From Bathynomus jamesi (taxonomy: Eukaryota; Arthropoda; Malacostraca; Isopoda; Cirolanidae): 64,000 nt of DNA. Every line of letters starts with the position of its first letter. The first letter of the stretch is position 1. A program made the position numbers and the translations under genes. Location: positions 87,501 through 151,500 of the forward strand of contig JAJOZX010009069.1 in the NCBI GenBank assembly GCA_023014485.1, written 5' to 3'. Below the pieces are notes generated by a model that worked only from the letters and a program-made list of their open reading frames with translations, was not told the DNA's origin and searched no databases. Positions 1 to 12,180 of the stretch are shown one piece after another.

Positions 1-1567
1 GTTCACCAGGGAGGATACCCGCGTCATCCCCGAGCCAGCTGTGAGGCACGAAGGTGCTGGCCTGGATATTGTTACATGTACCGCGACAGTCGTTGCTCAT
101 AGAATAGACAAACTGAGCGCGTTTAAGGCTCCTGGGCCAGACCAGTTTCTCCCCAGTGTTTTGCGAGAAGTGCGCGACCAGGTGGCTCCCACCTGGCTAC
201 AGTCTTCAACAATCGTTGGTGATGGCCAGGTGCCTGGTGACTGGAGGGAGGCCAACGTGACCCCTATCTTTAAGAAAGGGGATCACGAAAGTCCAGGGAA
301 CTATCGTCCTATTAGTCTCACTTCAGTTGTAGGTAAATTATTAGAAAGGATAATAGCTGATAGAATCGTTGACCATTTGGATTCCTACAAGCTGCTTGGG
401 GACTCCCAACATGGGTTTAGACGGCATAGGTCGTGTCTCACCAACTTGCTCGAGTTTTTCCACGTCATGTTGAGTGAGTACGATAAGAGTAGGGCGATTG
501 ATATACTTTATCTCGACTTTCAGAAAGCCTTTGATAAGGTACCTCACCGCCGGCTAATGGCGAAGTGCGCGCGCTGGGTATCGTGGGGAAATAGGTAGGT
601 GGATTGAAAACTGGCTAAGGAATAGGCGGCAGAGGTGGTAATTAAAGGGGCTAGTTCGGGTTGGGCCTCGGTCACTAGTGGGGTTCCTCAGGGTTCCGTT
701 TTGGGGCCGCTGTTGTTTACCATTTACATAAATGATATCGACGGTGGCATCGTCAGTCGGATCGCCAAATTCGCTGATGACACCAAGCTTGGGGCCAATG
801 TTGGGACGCCCGAAGCGATCGAGGAACTGCGTGCGGACCTAGGTAGGATAGGAGAGTGGTCCGAAAAATGGCAAATGCCGTTTAACTTGGGTAAATGCAA
901 AGTGATGCACATTGGCTACGCCAATCCCAAGTCGGCATACTCGATGTTGGGCAGTAATATCGAGGTGACTGATTTAGAAAAGGACTTGGGTGTGCTAATT
1001 AGCAGCCACCTTAAGTTTACGAAACAGTGTGTAGAGGTGGAAAAGAAAGCCCAGAAACTATTGGGTTATATCAGGAGGCAATTTCAGTTTCGGAACAAGG
1101 AGATTGTGCTCTCACTGTACAATTCCCTTGTTCGGCCGTACCTGGAGTATGCTGTGCAGTTCTGGTCACCCACCCTCAGGAAAGATATTGAGAGGCTGGA
1201 GCGAGTGCAGGCGAGGGCCACAAAGTTGATCCCTTCCGTTAGGCATATGGGCTACAATCGACGGTTACGCGCCCTGAACTTGTTTTCGCTTGAAACTCGG
1301 AGGCTGCGCGGTCAACTGATCGAGGTTTTCAAGCTCTTACGAGGGTTCAACGATGTCGATTTTAGAAGTATGTTTAGTTTAAATGATAACCCAACTCGCA
1401 ACAATGGTTGGAAGTTGGATTTGAAACGGTTTAGGACTAGTGTGTGTGGGAATTACGTTACGTATAAGATCTGTGACACATGGAACAGGTTACCTTCGGA
1501 AGTTGTGTGAACAGTTTCTCTGTGGATGTTCAAGAAAAGGTTAGACGAAATCTTGCACACTATTTGA
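1..1567 (+). pseudogene. CR1 ORF2 reverse transcriptase, C-terminal part (copy A)
   Basis: This encodes the LINE reverse transcriptase that copies element RNA at the nicked target. In order: [59 protein letters not shown], the catalytic FADDTKLG (about 766-790), and the thumb/C-terminal region with RPYLEYAVQFWSP and NRLPSEVV. Compared with copy B the frame breaks near 190-240, 565-585, 630 and 1507, nearly always by a one-base change in a homopolymer. Stop TGA is at 1565-1567 in the frame of copy B. The endonuclease half is outside the window. Confidence 0.85.
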
Positions 1568-1954
1568 GTGTGTAAAGACATTTAGGACCTCAGTCTGCGG
1601 AAATTTCTTTTCCTATAAAATAGTTAATATCTGGAACCAACTGCAGGAGTTCGCTTGCTCGGTCTCTGTGAGCAAGCTAAATATAGAGCTATTTATATAT
1701 TCTCCACTTTCCTGTAAAATTTCCTTGGCTACTTTTCAGGGTCAAGGTATTTTCTTCAACCTTTTTCCGTACCTGCCTCTGGCAGGGAGGGAGCGGAGGG
1801 TGGGGAGAGAGCCTTCTACTTTTCTATCGAATTTTCTACTACTGCTAGCATAGTTGAAAGACAAAATTTTCCCTGGCACCCGTTGCCATTGGTACCTCCT
1901 CGGTATGGGCCGCAAGGCCTTTTGAGGTACTTCTTTTCCTTGTAACTCCTTGTA

Positions 1955-1957
<3 letters not shown>
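1..1957 (+). mobile_element. CR1-like LINE, copy A (3' part)
   Basis: The window opens inside ORF2 of a non-LTR retrotransposon. Bases 1-1620 align almost base for base with 4179-5830 of copy B, so the 5' part lies outside the window. The copy runs through the ORF2 stop and 3' UTR and ends with two units of TCCTTGTAAC (1938-1957), followed directly by (CT)n. Relative to copy B it lacks about 104 bp of 3' UTR near 1645, with AACT shared at the breakpoint. The CR1-like assignment rests on the FADDTKLG box and the esterase ORF1 of copy C. Confidence 0.85.
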
Positions 1958-1993
<36 letters not shown>

Positions 1994-1994
1994 A

Positions 1995-2073
<79 letters not shown>

Positions 2074-2097
2074 ACACACACACACACACACACACTT
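1958..2097. repeat. (CT)n and (CA)n microsatellite
   Basis: Long CT runs interrupted by CA runs follow directly on the copy A tail. The long Arg-Glu 'proteins' readable on the minus strand here are artefacts of the repeat. Confidence 0.95.
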
Positions 2098-2352
2098 TCA
2101 CTTTCCTGTAAAATTTCCTTGGCTACTTTTCCAGGGTCAAGGTATTTTCTTCAACCTTTTTCCGTACCTGCCTCGGGCAGGGAGGGAGCGGAGGGTGGGG
2201 AGAGAGCCTTCTACTTTTCTATCCAGTTTTCTACTACTGCTAGCATAGTTTGAAAGACAAAATTTTCCCTGGCACCCGTTGCCATTGGTACCTCCTCGGT
2301 ATGGGTCGCAAGGCCTTTTGAGGTACTTCTTTTCCTTGTAACTCCTTGTAAC
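2098..2352 (+). repeat. Second copy of the CR1 3' UTR tail
   Basis: This repeats 1708-1957 almost exactly, including the doubled TCCTTGTAAC at its end, and is again followed by (CT)n. It is either a severely 5'-truncated CR1 insertion or a tandem duplication of tail plus microsatellite. No coding sequence is present. Confidence 0.8.
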
Positions 2353-2394
<42 letters not shown>

Positions 2395-2396
2395 CA

Positions 2397-2456
<60 letters not shown>

Positions 2457-2467
2457 CCCACACACAC

Positions 2468-2520
<53 letters not shown>

Positions 2521-2576
2521 CACTCACTCACACACACACACACACTTCACTCTCTCTCTCTCTCTCTCTCTCTCAG
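2353..2576. repeat. (CT)n/(CA)n microsatellite
   Basis: CT and CA runs end at CTCTCAGTAAGG, where copy B begins. The bases CTCAGTAAGG also occur at that point in copy C, so the junction has microhomology with the CT tract. Confidence 0.95.
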
Positions 2577-2980
2577 TAAGGTCATTGGCATCAACGAGAG
2601 GGTACAAGACTTGTGCGTTCCGCTGGGCGTGAAGTTTATTGACCCCTTCGATGCATTTTCGGGTAGGTGGGACCTTTACCAGAGGGATGGTGTCCACCTC
2701 AATGACAAGGGTAAAGGTGTGCTAGGCGCGCTGCTCGACCGGCACCTATACAGAATGGTGAGGTCGAGTCCTGGGAGAGATGATGGGCCCCCACCGGGGA
2801 GAGATGAGGATGAGCCGGTGGCGGACGTACCTTCGACTGAAGGGTGCGGCGAAGTACAGATGGGTGACCCTCCTCCTACGTTGGAGGGGGCTCAGTCTCC
2901 TGTGGAAGTTGCCCCCTCGTTAGTGAGGGGCTCTTCAACTCCCGACAGCCTGGCTGTTCGGGAAACGGGTCGTGCTAGGG
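2577..2980 (+). pseudogene. CR1 ORF1 esterase, C-terminal fragment
   Basis: This is the C-terminal part of the SGNH/GDSL-type esterase that some CR1 ORF1 proteins carry. The last catalytic block is visible as DGVHLNDKGKGVLG, with Asp and His three residues apart. A Pro/Gly/Asp-rich tail follows. One base is missing near 2950 compared with copy C, so the frame runs past the normal stop into the ORF2 leader. The N-terminal zinc finger, coiled coil and GDSQ block are absent through 5' truncation. Confidence 0.75.
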
Positions 2981-3013
2981 GGCGGTCAGAATAGGGAAGG
3001 CTCCCTCCGTGCA

Positions 3014-5749
3014 ATGCTTTTTAATGCTAGGTCAATTAGGAACAAGTTTCGCGAGCTACGGGCGCTCTTAGCATCAGAATACCAGGATATCGTTGCTATC
3101 ACCGAGTCCTGGATTCATACTGATCGTAGGGACTACGTTGGGGAGTTCGAAATTCCCGGGTATAGAATGTTTCGCAAAGACCGCACCCGTGGGGAGGGGG
3201 GTGGGGTACTAATATACGTCAGAGACACGTTGAGTCCGGTTGACTGCCAGTTCCGGTCGGAACGGGAGCTGCTTGGCGTCGATCTGAACGTGGGAGGGAC
3301 GAACTATAGGTTAATCTTGGTGTACAGACCTCCGCATCTCCTCCTCGAGGAGGATACAGCCCTGTACACCGAACTCAGTAGCCTGCTAGGGGATAGGGTG
3401 TGTGTAGTTTTAGGAGACTTCAACTGTCGCGGCATAAAGTGGGAAAACAGGACTGCCGATGCTGAAGGGAGGAGGCTAGTTGACTTTGCTGATGAGAACT
3501 TCCTCACTCAGTGGGTCAACGAGCCTACACGAGGCGAAAGCGTTCTAGACTTAGTATTCACGACCGAAGACAACCTCGTCACTGGCCTCACCGTTGACGA
3601 ATCGTTGGGCGGGAGTGATCACGGTCTTATTAGGTTCCGTGTGTGCGTCCCTCGGGTGAAGCGTAGTAACTCGAGAGGCAGTAAGCTCGATCTCCGGCGG
3701 GCGAACTTTGTTAGCCTCAGGGATAGCGTAGCAGAGATGGGGTTAGAGGTTGGCGGCGATGTTGAGGGAGTGTGGAGTGCATTCCGGGATGAGTTTATGG
3801 TGCTGCAGTCTGCTGCCATACCCTCAAAACCGGTCACCCCTGCTTCAACGCAGCCTAAGTGGTTCAATCGTGGCATCGCTTCGGCTATCCGAAATAGGAA
3901 AGTAGTGTATAGGAGGGCGAAGGCCAATCGTTCCCACGAGAACACTGAAGCGTATGTCCGCCTGTGTAGGGAAGTGAAGGCGAAGGTTAGGCTAGCGAAA
4001 CGTAACGAAGAACTACGGGTGGCAAGCCTCTGCAAGAGGAACCCTAAGGAGTTCTTCAGTTATGTTAATAGTAGAAAGCCTATTAGAAGCATGATAGGTC
4101 CTTTAAAGGACGGAAGCGGCGTTCTGCGGACCTCCGACGCGGACATCGCTAATGTGCTTAATGAGTACTTTGCGGGAGTGTTCACCAGGGAGGATACCCG
4201 CGTCATCCCCGAGCCAGCTGTGAGGCACGAAGGTGCTGACCTGGATAGTGTTAGATGTACCGCGACAGTCGTTGCTCATAGAATAGACAAACTGAGCGCG
4301 TTTAAGGCTCCTGGGCCAGACCAGTTTCTCCCCAGTGTTTTGCGAGAAGTGCGCGACCAGGTGGCTCCCCACCTGGCTACAGTCTTCAACAAATCGTTGG
4401 TGATGGGCCAGGTGCCTGGTGACTGGAGGAGGCCAACGTGACCCCTATCTTTAAGAAAGGGGATCACGAAAGTCCAGGGAACTATCGTCCTATTAGTCTC
4501 ACTTCAGTTGTAGGTAAATTATTAGAAAGGATAATAGCTGATAGAATCGTTGACCATTTGGATTCCTACAAGCTGCTTGGGGACTCCCAACATGGGTTTA
4601 GACGGCATAGGTCGTGTCTCACCAACTTGCTCGAGTTTTTCCACGTCATGTTGAGTGAGTACGATAAGAGTAGGGCGATTGATATACTTTATCTCGACTT
4701 TCAGAAAGCCTTTGATAAGGTACCTCACCGCCGGCTAATGGCGAAAGTGCGCGCGCTGGGTATCGGTGGGGAAATAGGTAGGTGGATTGAAAACTGGCTA
4801 AGAATAGGCGGCAGAGGGTGGTAATTAAAGGGGCTAGTTCGGGTTGGGCCTCGGTCACTAGTGGGGTTCCTCAGGGTTCCGTTTTGGGGCCACTGTTGTT
4901 TACCATTTACATAAATGATATCGACGGTGGCATCGTCAGTCGGATCGCCAAATTCGCTGATGACACCAAGCTTGGGGCCAATGTTGGGACGCCCGAAGCG
5001 ATCGAGGAACTGCGTGCGGACCTAGGTAGGATAGGAGAGTGGTCCGAAAAATGGCAAATGCCGTTTAACTTGGGTAAATGCAAAGTGATGCACATTGGCT
5101 ACGCCAATCCCAAGTCGGACTACTCGATGTTGGGCAGTAATATCGAGGTGACTGATTTAGAAAAGGACTTGGGTGTGCTAATTAGCAGCGACCTTAAGTT
5201 TACGAAACAGTGTGTAGAGGTGGAAAAGAAAGCCCAGAAACTATTGGGTTATATCAGGAGGCAATTTCAGTTTCGGAACAAGGAGATTGTGCTCTCACTG
5301 TACAATTCCCTTGTTCGGCCGTACCTGGAGTATGCTGTGCAGTTCTGGTCGCCCACCCTCAGGAAAGATATTGAGAGGCTGGAGCGAGTGCAGGCGAGGG
5401 CCACAAAGTTGATCCCTTCCGTTAGGCATATGGGCTACAATCGACGGTTACGCGCCCTGAACTTGTTTTCGCTTGAAACTCGGAGGCTGCGCGGTCAACT
5501 GATCGAGGTTTTCAAGCTCTTACGAGGTTCAACGATGTCGATTTTAGAAGTATGTTTAGTTTAAATGATAACCCAACTCGCAACAATGGTTGGAAGTTGG
5601 ATTTGAAACGGTTTAGGACTAGTGTGTGTGGGAATTACGTTACGTATAAGATCTGTGACACATGGAACAGGTTACCTTCGGAAGTTGTGAACAGTTCCTC
5701 TGTGGATCAGTTCAAGAAAAGGTTAGACGAAATCTTGCACACTATTTGA
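3014..5749 (+). pseudogene. CR1 ORF2: endonuclease plus reverse transcriptase (copy B)
   Basis: The start chosen is ATG 3014 (MLFNARSIRNKF). An apurinic-type endonuclease comes first: FNARS, ITESW, VYRPP, GDFN and the SDHGLIRF end motif near 3615. The reverse transcriptase follows with [39 protein letters not shown] and FADDTKLG (near 4955). The stop is TGA 5747-5749. Three one-base losses break the frame: near 4430 (copy A keeps the G), near 4802, and near 5526. Each is repaired by copy A or by family expectation. ORF2 overlaps or nearly abuts ORF1, as in copy C. Confidence 0.88.
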
Positions 5750-6420
<671 letters not shown>

Positions 6421-7384
6421 TCTTCTGGATGTAGTAAACTTTATACTTGGGGTGTGACAGCCCTCCGGTCCCGAGTCGTGGGATTCTAGAGGAACTGGCT
6501 GCCAGCTCCTTTAGGTTCTCTCTCTTTCGGGAGGGCGGGTAAAGTATTTTGCACAATCCCGTCCTGTGGGTTACTAGGACCCCATCCCATCCCTACTCTG
6601 TCCTTTTAGATTACGTTAAGGTTGTTCTCCTCTCTCTGCAAAAAAAAAAAAAAAAAACTTTTTAGTATTAAGTCTTTTACTCTTCTTTTACTATTAGGAC
6701 CCTACTGCTACCTCATGCGTGGGAAGAGAGGCTTTGGAACCTCTATAAATAACACCATTTAACGCTCGTAGGTTGTGAGAGACTGGGATGGAGGGGTCCC
6801 AGGCGTAGGGGCGCGATGAATGGAGTGTGGCTAGTGCCCCGTTAAGCCCATTCCTAACGCGTAATGGCTTGACCAGCCCCCTGCGACCGTTCTTTGGTGA
6901 CCAATTGATGGTGCTTGGCTGTACTGCTCTTAGGTGAGAGGGCTTTACTGCCCAGCTGGCTGCCAGGCCAGCGTAAAGTCTCGGGCGTAGCCTCTGGGTC
7001 TGATGGGATATCCCTTGAACACTGGATTCTAAGAGTCTGGCCGCTTGTGAGTGACTAGTAAGACTTAGTAAGGGGCTGCATCTCGCTGTCGCTCCTGGCG
7101 GAAAATCCGTGACGCTTGCGTCGCGAGTGTTTGTCAGTTGGTAGCTGCGACACGTTTGGGACGGTCCGGCCCTGGGGAGACCTTTGGTCGGTGCGGCAGC
7201 AGGAGAGGTGTAGTCTTCTGGAAGGAATGAACGTCACTTGCAAAAAGGCGGGTGCGTCTACGCGCGGGATTAATTCACCCCCCCCCCTTTTTTATATACT
7301 GGTCATAACGTTTTTGGATAGTTTTCATTGCGAGAACGCTTTATCTTATTCAGAGTATTCAGAAAAAACAAAAAAAGAGAAAAT
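6421..7384 (+). other. Putative CR1 5' UTR/promoter region
   Basis: About 960 bases lie between the (CT)n tract and ORF1 with no convincing coding sequence. They include an A17 run at 6641-6658, an 8-9 C run at 7281, and a relatively GC-rich block (6760-7260). Position suggests the 5' UTR and internal promoter of the LINE. No other copy of it exists here for comparison, so the 5' boundary is uncertain. Confidence 0.5.
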
Positions 7385-8658
7385 ATGGCAGGGCCAGCTA
7401 AATTGAAAGCAGAATGCTTTAAATGTAAAGTTAATCATTGGTGCGTAGACTTCCCAGAGGGTAGTATCAGCGATATCACATCCCTTAGTGTATGTTTGTT
7501 TTGTAAACTTAGAGACAACCACGAAAAGGAAGTTAAAGAGCTAAAGGAATTAGTAAAAAAGCTTGAAGCTAGGGTCGTAGCACTGGAAATCCAACCCAGT
7601 GGACAAGATCAAACTAAAAACACACCAGCAGATTCAAACTGTAAGATTAAGTATCTAGAACAAAGGGAGGGCTCAAAGAAGGGGCTGATAGAGAAGGGTG
7701 GGAAGGGATCGATAGAGAAGGGTGGGAAGGGGCCTGCTGATGGCCCAAAGAAACCGAAGGATGTAGCTACCTGTCGGGGTGGGTCGGGTGGTGTAACTGC
7801 GTGTATGGGTGGCGACGGGTTTCGAAAGGTCTCGGGCAAGAAGGCTGCGAAGCCGAAGCCTGAGACCCCAGTTGCCCCTGTCAAGACCTCTAACCGCTTT
7901 AGTCTCCTGTGCTCGAAGGAGGAAGACACCGTTTTGATTGGGGACTCGCAGATCAGGGGCCAGGAGAAGTACTTTGCTTCTGCAAACCGGGATGGGAGGA
8001 AGGTAAGGTGCTTACCTGGGCGGGGAACGGCGCACTTAAGGAAGGAGGTAGAGAAGGTGCGCGTGGCTAGTCGGAGGACTGCGATCGTTGTCCACGCTGG
8101 TGGCAATGACCTGTTCCTCAAAGGCGTGGGGTAGGTCTTACAGAAGGGATCATCACCGAGATCATGTCTCTTGCGGATGATCTAAAACTGAAGACAGACA
8201 GGGGAATGTTAATGGGTATTTTACCGCGAATGAATGCCAGTGACCACGCGCTCAGTAAGGTCATTGGCATCAACGAGAGGGTACAAGACTTGTGCGTTCC
8301 GCTGGGCGTGAAGTTTATTGACCCCTTCGATGCATTTTCGGGTAGGTGGGACCTTTACCAGAGGGATGGTGTCCACCTCAATGACAAGGGTAAAGGTGTG
8401 CTAGGCACGCTGCTCGACCGGCACCTATACAGAATGGTGAGGTCGAGTCCTGGGAGAGATGATGGGCCCCCACCGGGGAGAGATGAGGATGAGCCGGTGG
8501 CGGACGTACCTTCAACTGAAGGGTGCGTCGAAGTACAGGTGGGTGACCCTCCTCCTACGTTGGAGGGGGCTCAGTCTCCTGCGGAAGTTGCCCCCTCGTT
8601 AGTGAGGGGCTCTTCAACTCCCGACAGCCCTGGCTGTTCGGGAAACGGGTCGTGCTAG
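7385..8658 (+). pseudogene. CR1 ORF1: zinc finger, coiled coil, SGNH esterase
   Basis: Start ATG 7385 (MAGPAKLKAECFKCK) has a favourable G at +4. Domains: a Cys-rich finger (CFKCKVNHWC, then CLFC, residues about 11-60); a short heptad-like coiled coil (KEVKELKELVKKLEARV, about 62-80); a Gly/Lys-rich linker with a near-duplicate EKGGKG repeat; then an SGNH hydrolase with IGDSQIRG (about 185), GGNDLF (about 239) and DGVHLND (after 8360). Esterase domains of this kind are known in ORF1 of some CR1 LINEs and are thought to aid the RNP. A one-base loss near 8128 gives a stop at 8132-8134, and the frame resumes from about 8137. It ends at TAG 8656-8658, overlapping or abutting the ORF2 leader. Confidence 0.82.
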
Positions 8659-9529
8659 GGGGCGGTCAGAATAGGGAAGGCTCCCTCCGTGCAATGCTTT
8701 TTAATGCTAGGTCAATTAGGAACAAGTTTCGCGAGCTACGGGCGCTCTTAGCGTCAGAATACCAGGATATCGTTGCTATCACCGAGTCCTGGATTCATAC
8801 TGATCGTAGGGACTACGTTGGGGAGTTCGAAATTCCCGGGTATAGAATGTTTCGCAAAGACCGCACCCGTGGGGAGGGGGGTGGGGTACTAATATACGTC
8901 AGAGACACGTTGAGTCCGGTTGACTGCCAGCTCCGGTCGGAACGGGAGCTGCTTGTCGTCGATCTGAACGTGGGAGGGACGAACTATAGGTTAATCTTGG
9001 TGTCCAGACCTCCGCATCTCCTCCTCGAGGACGATACAGCCCTGTACACCGAACTCAGTAGCCTGCTAGGGGATAGGGTGTGTGTAGTTTTAGGAGACTT
9101 CAACTGTCGCGGCATAAAGTGGGAAAACAGGACTGCCGATGCTGAAGGGAGGAGGCTAGTTGACTTTGCTGATGAGAACTTCCTCACTCAGTGGGTCAAC
9201 GAGCCTACACGAGGCGAAAGCGTTCTAGACTTAGTATTCACGACCGAAGACAACCTCGTCACTGGCCTCACCGTTGACGAATCGTTGGGCGGGAGTGATC
9301 ACGGCAGGGTTGCCAGATTGGGCTACTTCTGAAAGGTATTGGCGACCTTTTTGTAATTTGGGCTACTTGCTACGTTTTGGGCTACTTCAAAAACTTTTTG
9401 GGTTACCTATTATGATTATCTGCTACTTTTCTATGTTTCAGGCGGAAGTTTTTGATTTGTGAGATAATATATTTTCAGACAAATCTCACTTAGGGAAATG
9501 CTTTATATACCTGTTTCTTATATTACTTC

Positions 9530-9800
9530 CATGGCCGTAACTACCTATGAGGTCACCGAGGTCCGGACCTCGGTAATTATTTCCTAAAAAAAAAAAAAGA
9601 GACTGAACCGTTCTCCGTGTATGAAACGCATATTACCCTTTGTCCCTTTGTACAGTATTTAATTATAGACAAGGGTTTTGTGTTTAGTGTATAGCTTGGG
9701 TTGTGTTTGTAGATGTCATTTTGGTCTGAATTTTGCTCGTCCCGCCGCGCTCGAAAAAAATCTGGACCTCACTAATTTCTAAACCCTAGTTACGGCCCTG
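9530..9800. mobile_element. hAT-type MITE nested in hAT-1
   Basis: A 271-bp element with termini CATGGCCGTAACTA and, reversed, CAGGGCCGTAACTA (13 of 14 match) and perfect 8-bp duplications ATTACTTC at 9522-9529 and 9801-9808. It has no coding capacity. Confidence 0.92.
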
Positions 9801-9808
9801 ATTACTTC

Positions 9809-10931
9809 TCAAGATTAACAAATTGCAAGATTATTTTAGTAATTTTATTACACTTGTATTATACAGATCGCTTCGAGCTAGTAAGTAATATAGCTAGCAG
9901 TGTCACCTAAATGGCCATTTTGTAATATACAAATATACCCTTCAATACGATGAGTAAGTGGTCAAAATATACCAAAAAATTATGTGAAAAATGCTCTGTA
10001 TGAATTGGTCCACAATTAACCCACCCTTTATATCTCCAGTCTAACTATAGAGTAGATTAAGTCTAGCCTTGTAGGGGTCAGCCTAGAGATTCCGGAAATG
10101 GTCCAGAGCGGGCAGATAAATTGAGGTCCACAGTAGGATTCCTCACCAAATTAGGTTAGGGCAATCTACCTTCACCTTTGTTAAGCTATGAGTTGATGCT
10201 AGGTCTTAGGCCACAATGTAGGCCTAATTTGTCTGACCCAGCTTAATTTAATGCGTTTACTTCTAACTGGGTTAAAACACAATTAGTCACTTACTGCTAG
10301 TTATTAGAGTCTCTTTTCCCCTTCTGTTTAATTGTTGAGAGCGTACTTGCTGGTGGGGATCTTTTTCCGTTGTTTGCTCTTCTCCTTTCTCTCGTTCCGT
10401 CTTGTCGCCCCGTTCCTCGTTTTCGTACTTCCTTGTTCTCCTTTTCGCGGGGCTTTTTCCACCAGCGTCTCCTTGGTCTTTTTTTGTTGGTTGATCGGTA
10501 ATGTATATCTATTACCGAGCACGCTCTTGTCACACAGTATATAAATACTACTGTGGAGAATAACTCTGGTGAGCAACCAACTGGTTTCATCCACCCAGTT
10601 ATTGACATAAAAGGAATTTAATAATTGTTAGATTAACTATCTACCTACTCAGTGAACCATTTTCGTTACCTCCCAACTACCCACACATCAGTTTTCCATA
10701 TTTAAATCAGCATGGCTTACAGATCCTCAGTTTTCAAATTGGATAAAGGAGGTAAAGCATGATAGTACCAAACATTTGCTAAAGTCATACTCGCCCATCT
10801 TTTTCGGCTCTTCCATTAGCTTTCGCTGATCAATCTCAGATCGGAGAAATAGAAAACTAGTGGCGCAAACTATTAACTCTTGATTGGGCAATAATTTTTT
10901 CCGGAGAAATCCCTACTGATGGGTCTATATT
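9809..10931. other. hAT-1 interior, unassigned
   Basis: About 1.1 kb without a recognisable domain. A pyrimidine-rich stretch at 10310-10480 is readable in several frames, but none resembles a hAT core. It may be decayed transposase or foreign filler. Confidence 0.4.
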
Positions 10932-11222
10932 TTGGAGAAGGCAGCGACAATAAAAAATGCAGCAGGTGAACTGGTACTACCGGAATTGTCAAAGTTTGCA
11001 TTAACTGCCTATAGCTTACTGATAAGTAATGCCACAGTTGAAAGGGTGTTCTCAAGGGTAACATCAACCAAAACTAAACTACGAAATCGGATGAGGCTGA
11101 ATCTCCTTTCTTCAATTCTGAGACTCAAAATGACACTAGAGAAACAAAATACTTGCTGCTTCAATTTTACTCCTACTGAAGCCATGCTGCATTATACTTC
11201 AAGCATATATGAAAGAACATAG
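10932..11222 (+). pseudogene. hAT transposase dimerisation domain (hAT-1)
   Basis: This reads LPELSKFALTAYSLLISNAT then VERVFSRVTSTKTKLRNRM, the C-terminal hAT dimerisation domain (S-A/N-ER-FS and the KLRNR helix), and is open to TAG at 11220-11222. The DDE core and zinc finger are absent, so the element is non-autonomous. It lies in the same orientation as the host LINE. Confidence 0.85.
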
Positions 11223-11896
11223 TGAAGAGGACGAAGAAATACTCAGCGCCTTGGAATTTTAATTTAAAAAAGTAAAGAAACCCTATAAATATAAAAGTAA
11301 GTAAATTAAATCCATAATAATCGCATTATCTGTATTTGTTGACATTTTATAAATAAATTTCTAGATTGGGCTACTTTCTGACAAAATTGGCTACTTTTTC
11401 GAAATTTTATGCTACTTTTTGTGAAATTTATCTGGCAACCCTGGATCACGGTCTGATTAGGTTCAGTGTGTGCGTCCCTCGGGTGAAGCGTAGTAACTCG
11501 AGAGGCAGTAAGCTCGATCTCCGGCGGGTGGACTTTGTTAGCCTCAGAGATAGCGTAGGTGAGATGGGGTTAGAAGTCGGCGGCGATGTTGAGTGAGTGT
11601 GGAGTGCATTCCGGGACGAGTTTATGGTGCTGCAGTCTGCTGCCATACCCTCAAAACCGGTCACCCCTGCTTCAATGCAGCCTAAGTGGTTCAATCATGA
11701 CATCGCTTTGGCTATCCGAAATAGGAAAGTAGCGTATAGGAGGGCGAAGGCCAATCGTTCCCATGAGAACACTGAAGCCGATGTCCGCCTGTGTAGGGAA
11801 GTGAAGGCGAAGGTTAGGCTAGCGAAACGTAACGAAGAACTACGGGAGGCAAGCCTCTGCAAAGGGAACCCGAAGGAGTTCTTCAGTTATGTTAAT

Positions 11897-12180
11897 AACT
11901 TGAATATCGATCTACACTTGTACTTAATATAATGTTGAGGGAAAAATATGGGCTCATCAGAAGTTGGCATAAAAATTATTTTGAATCTGGCGCCGCATTT
12001 GTGCTGCAACCTCATGGTGGTATTGATAGTTATTGTACATAATGTGCTTGACATTCTGAGTAGTGAGTTCAAAATTTAAACATGTGCCATTGAGCTGTGC
12101 CTTTTCATTTGTATCATCTAAAATAGGTGAGTTGTGAAGCCCATTGTATCGTACAAGTAGATTATCCTGCCCCCCCCCTA
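11897..12180. other. Unassigned segment between CR1 copy C and the I-type LINE
   Basis: The longest coding-like frame is on the minus strand (12235-11957) and contains LNFELTTQNVKHIMYNNYQY and YHHEVAAQMRRQIQNNFY. The composition looks protein-like rather than random, but I do not recognise the family. It could be a processed-gene fragment or part of an unknown mobile element. Confidence 0.3.

Larger units (their letters stand above)
9305..11443. mobile_element. hAT-1 transposon in CR1 copy C
   Basis: The termini are perfect 14-bp inverted repeats, CAGGGTTGCCAGAT (9305-9318) and its complement (11430-11443). They are flanked by a perfect 8-bp duplication GATCACGG (9297-9304 and 11444-11451), the hallmark of hAT elements. 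The empty site is visible in copy B. Several TTGGGCTACTT-like words lie near both ends in the same orientation. The interior keeps only the transposase C-terminus, and a smaller hAT MITE is nested at 9530-9800. Confidence 0.95.
6421..11896 (+). mobile_element. CR1-like LINE, copy C (5' UTR, ORF1, part of ORF2; split by hAT-1)
   Basis: The longest copy: putative 5' UTR, both ORFs, and ORF2 interrupted at 9304/11444 by hAT-1. Homology with copy B stops at 11896 within the codons for SYVNS. The whole reverse transcriptase and 3' UTR are missing. LINEs normally lose the 5' end, so this 3' loss points to a later rearrangement or to separation by material beyond the window. Copy C is about 98-99% identical to B by eye in the shared ORF parts. 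Confidence 0.85.
8694..11896 (+). pseudogene. CR1 ORF2 endonuclease, interrupted and 3'-truncated (copy C)
   Basis: From ATG 8694 the endonuclease is open (FNARSIRNK, ITESW, GDFNCRG) up to GGSDHG at 9304, where hAT-1 enters. Coding resumes at 11452 with GLIRFSVCVPRVKRSN and runs to 11896, where similarity ends before the reverse transcriptase. A TGA at 11594-11596 replaces Gly of copy B. Removing 9305-11451 restores the copy B sequence exactly across the junction. Confidence 0.85.

Noticed and set aside
1742..2576. Arg/Glu-rich open frames on the minus strand
   Set aside because: They are translations of (CT)n/(CA)n. No initiation context, no domain, and frames change freely with repeat length.
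7055..7406. Small open frames in the CR1 5' UTR
   Set aside because: Overlapping frames on both strands without domains. The position fits a UTR.
10297..10608. Basic open frames in the pyrimidine-rich part of hAT-1
   Set aside because: Low-complexity composition gives open frames on both strands. No conserved motif.
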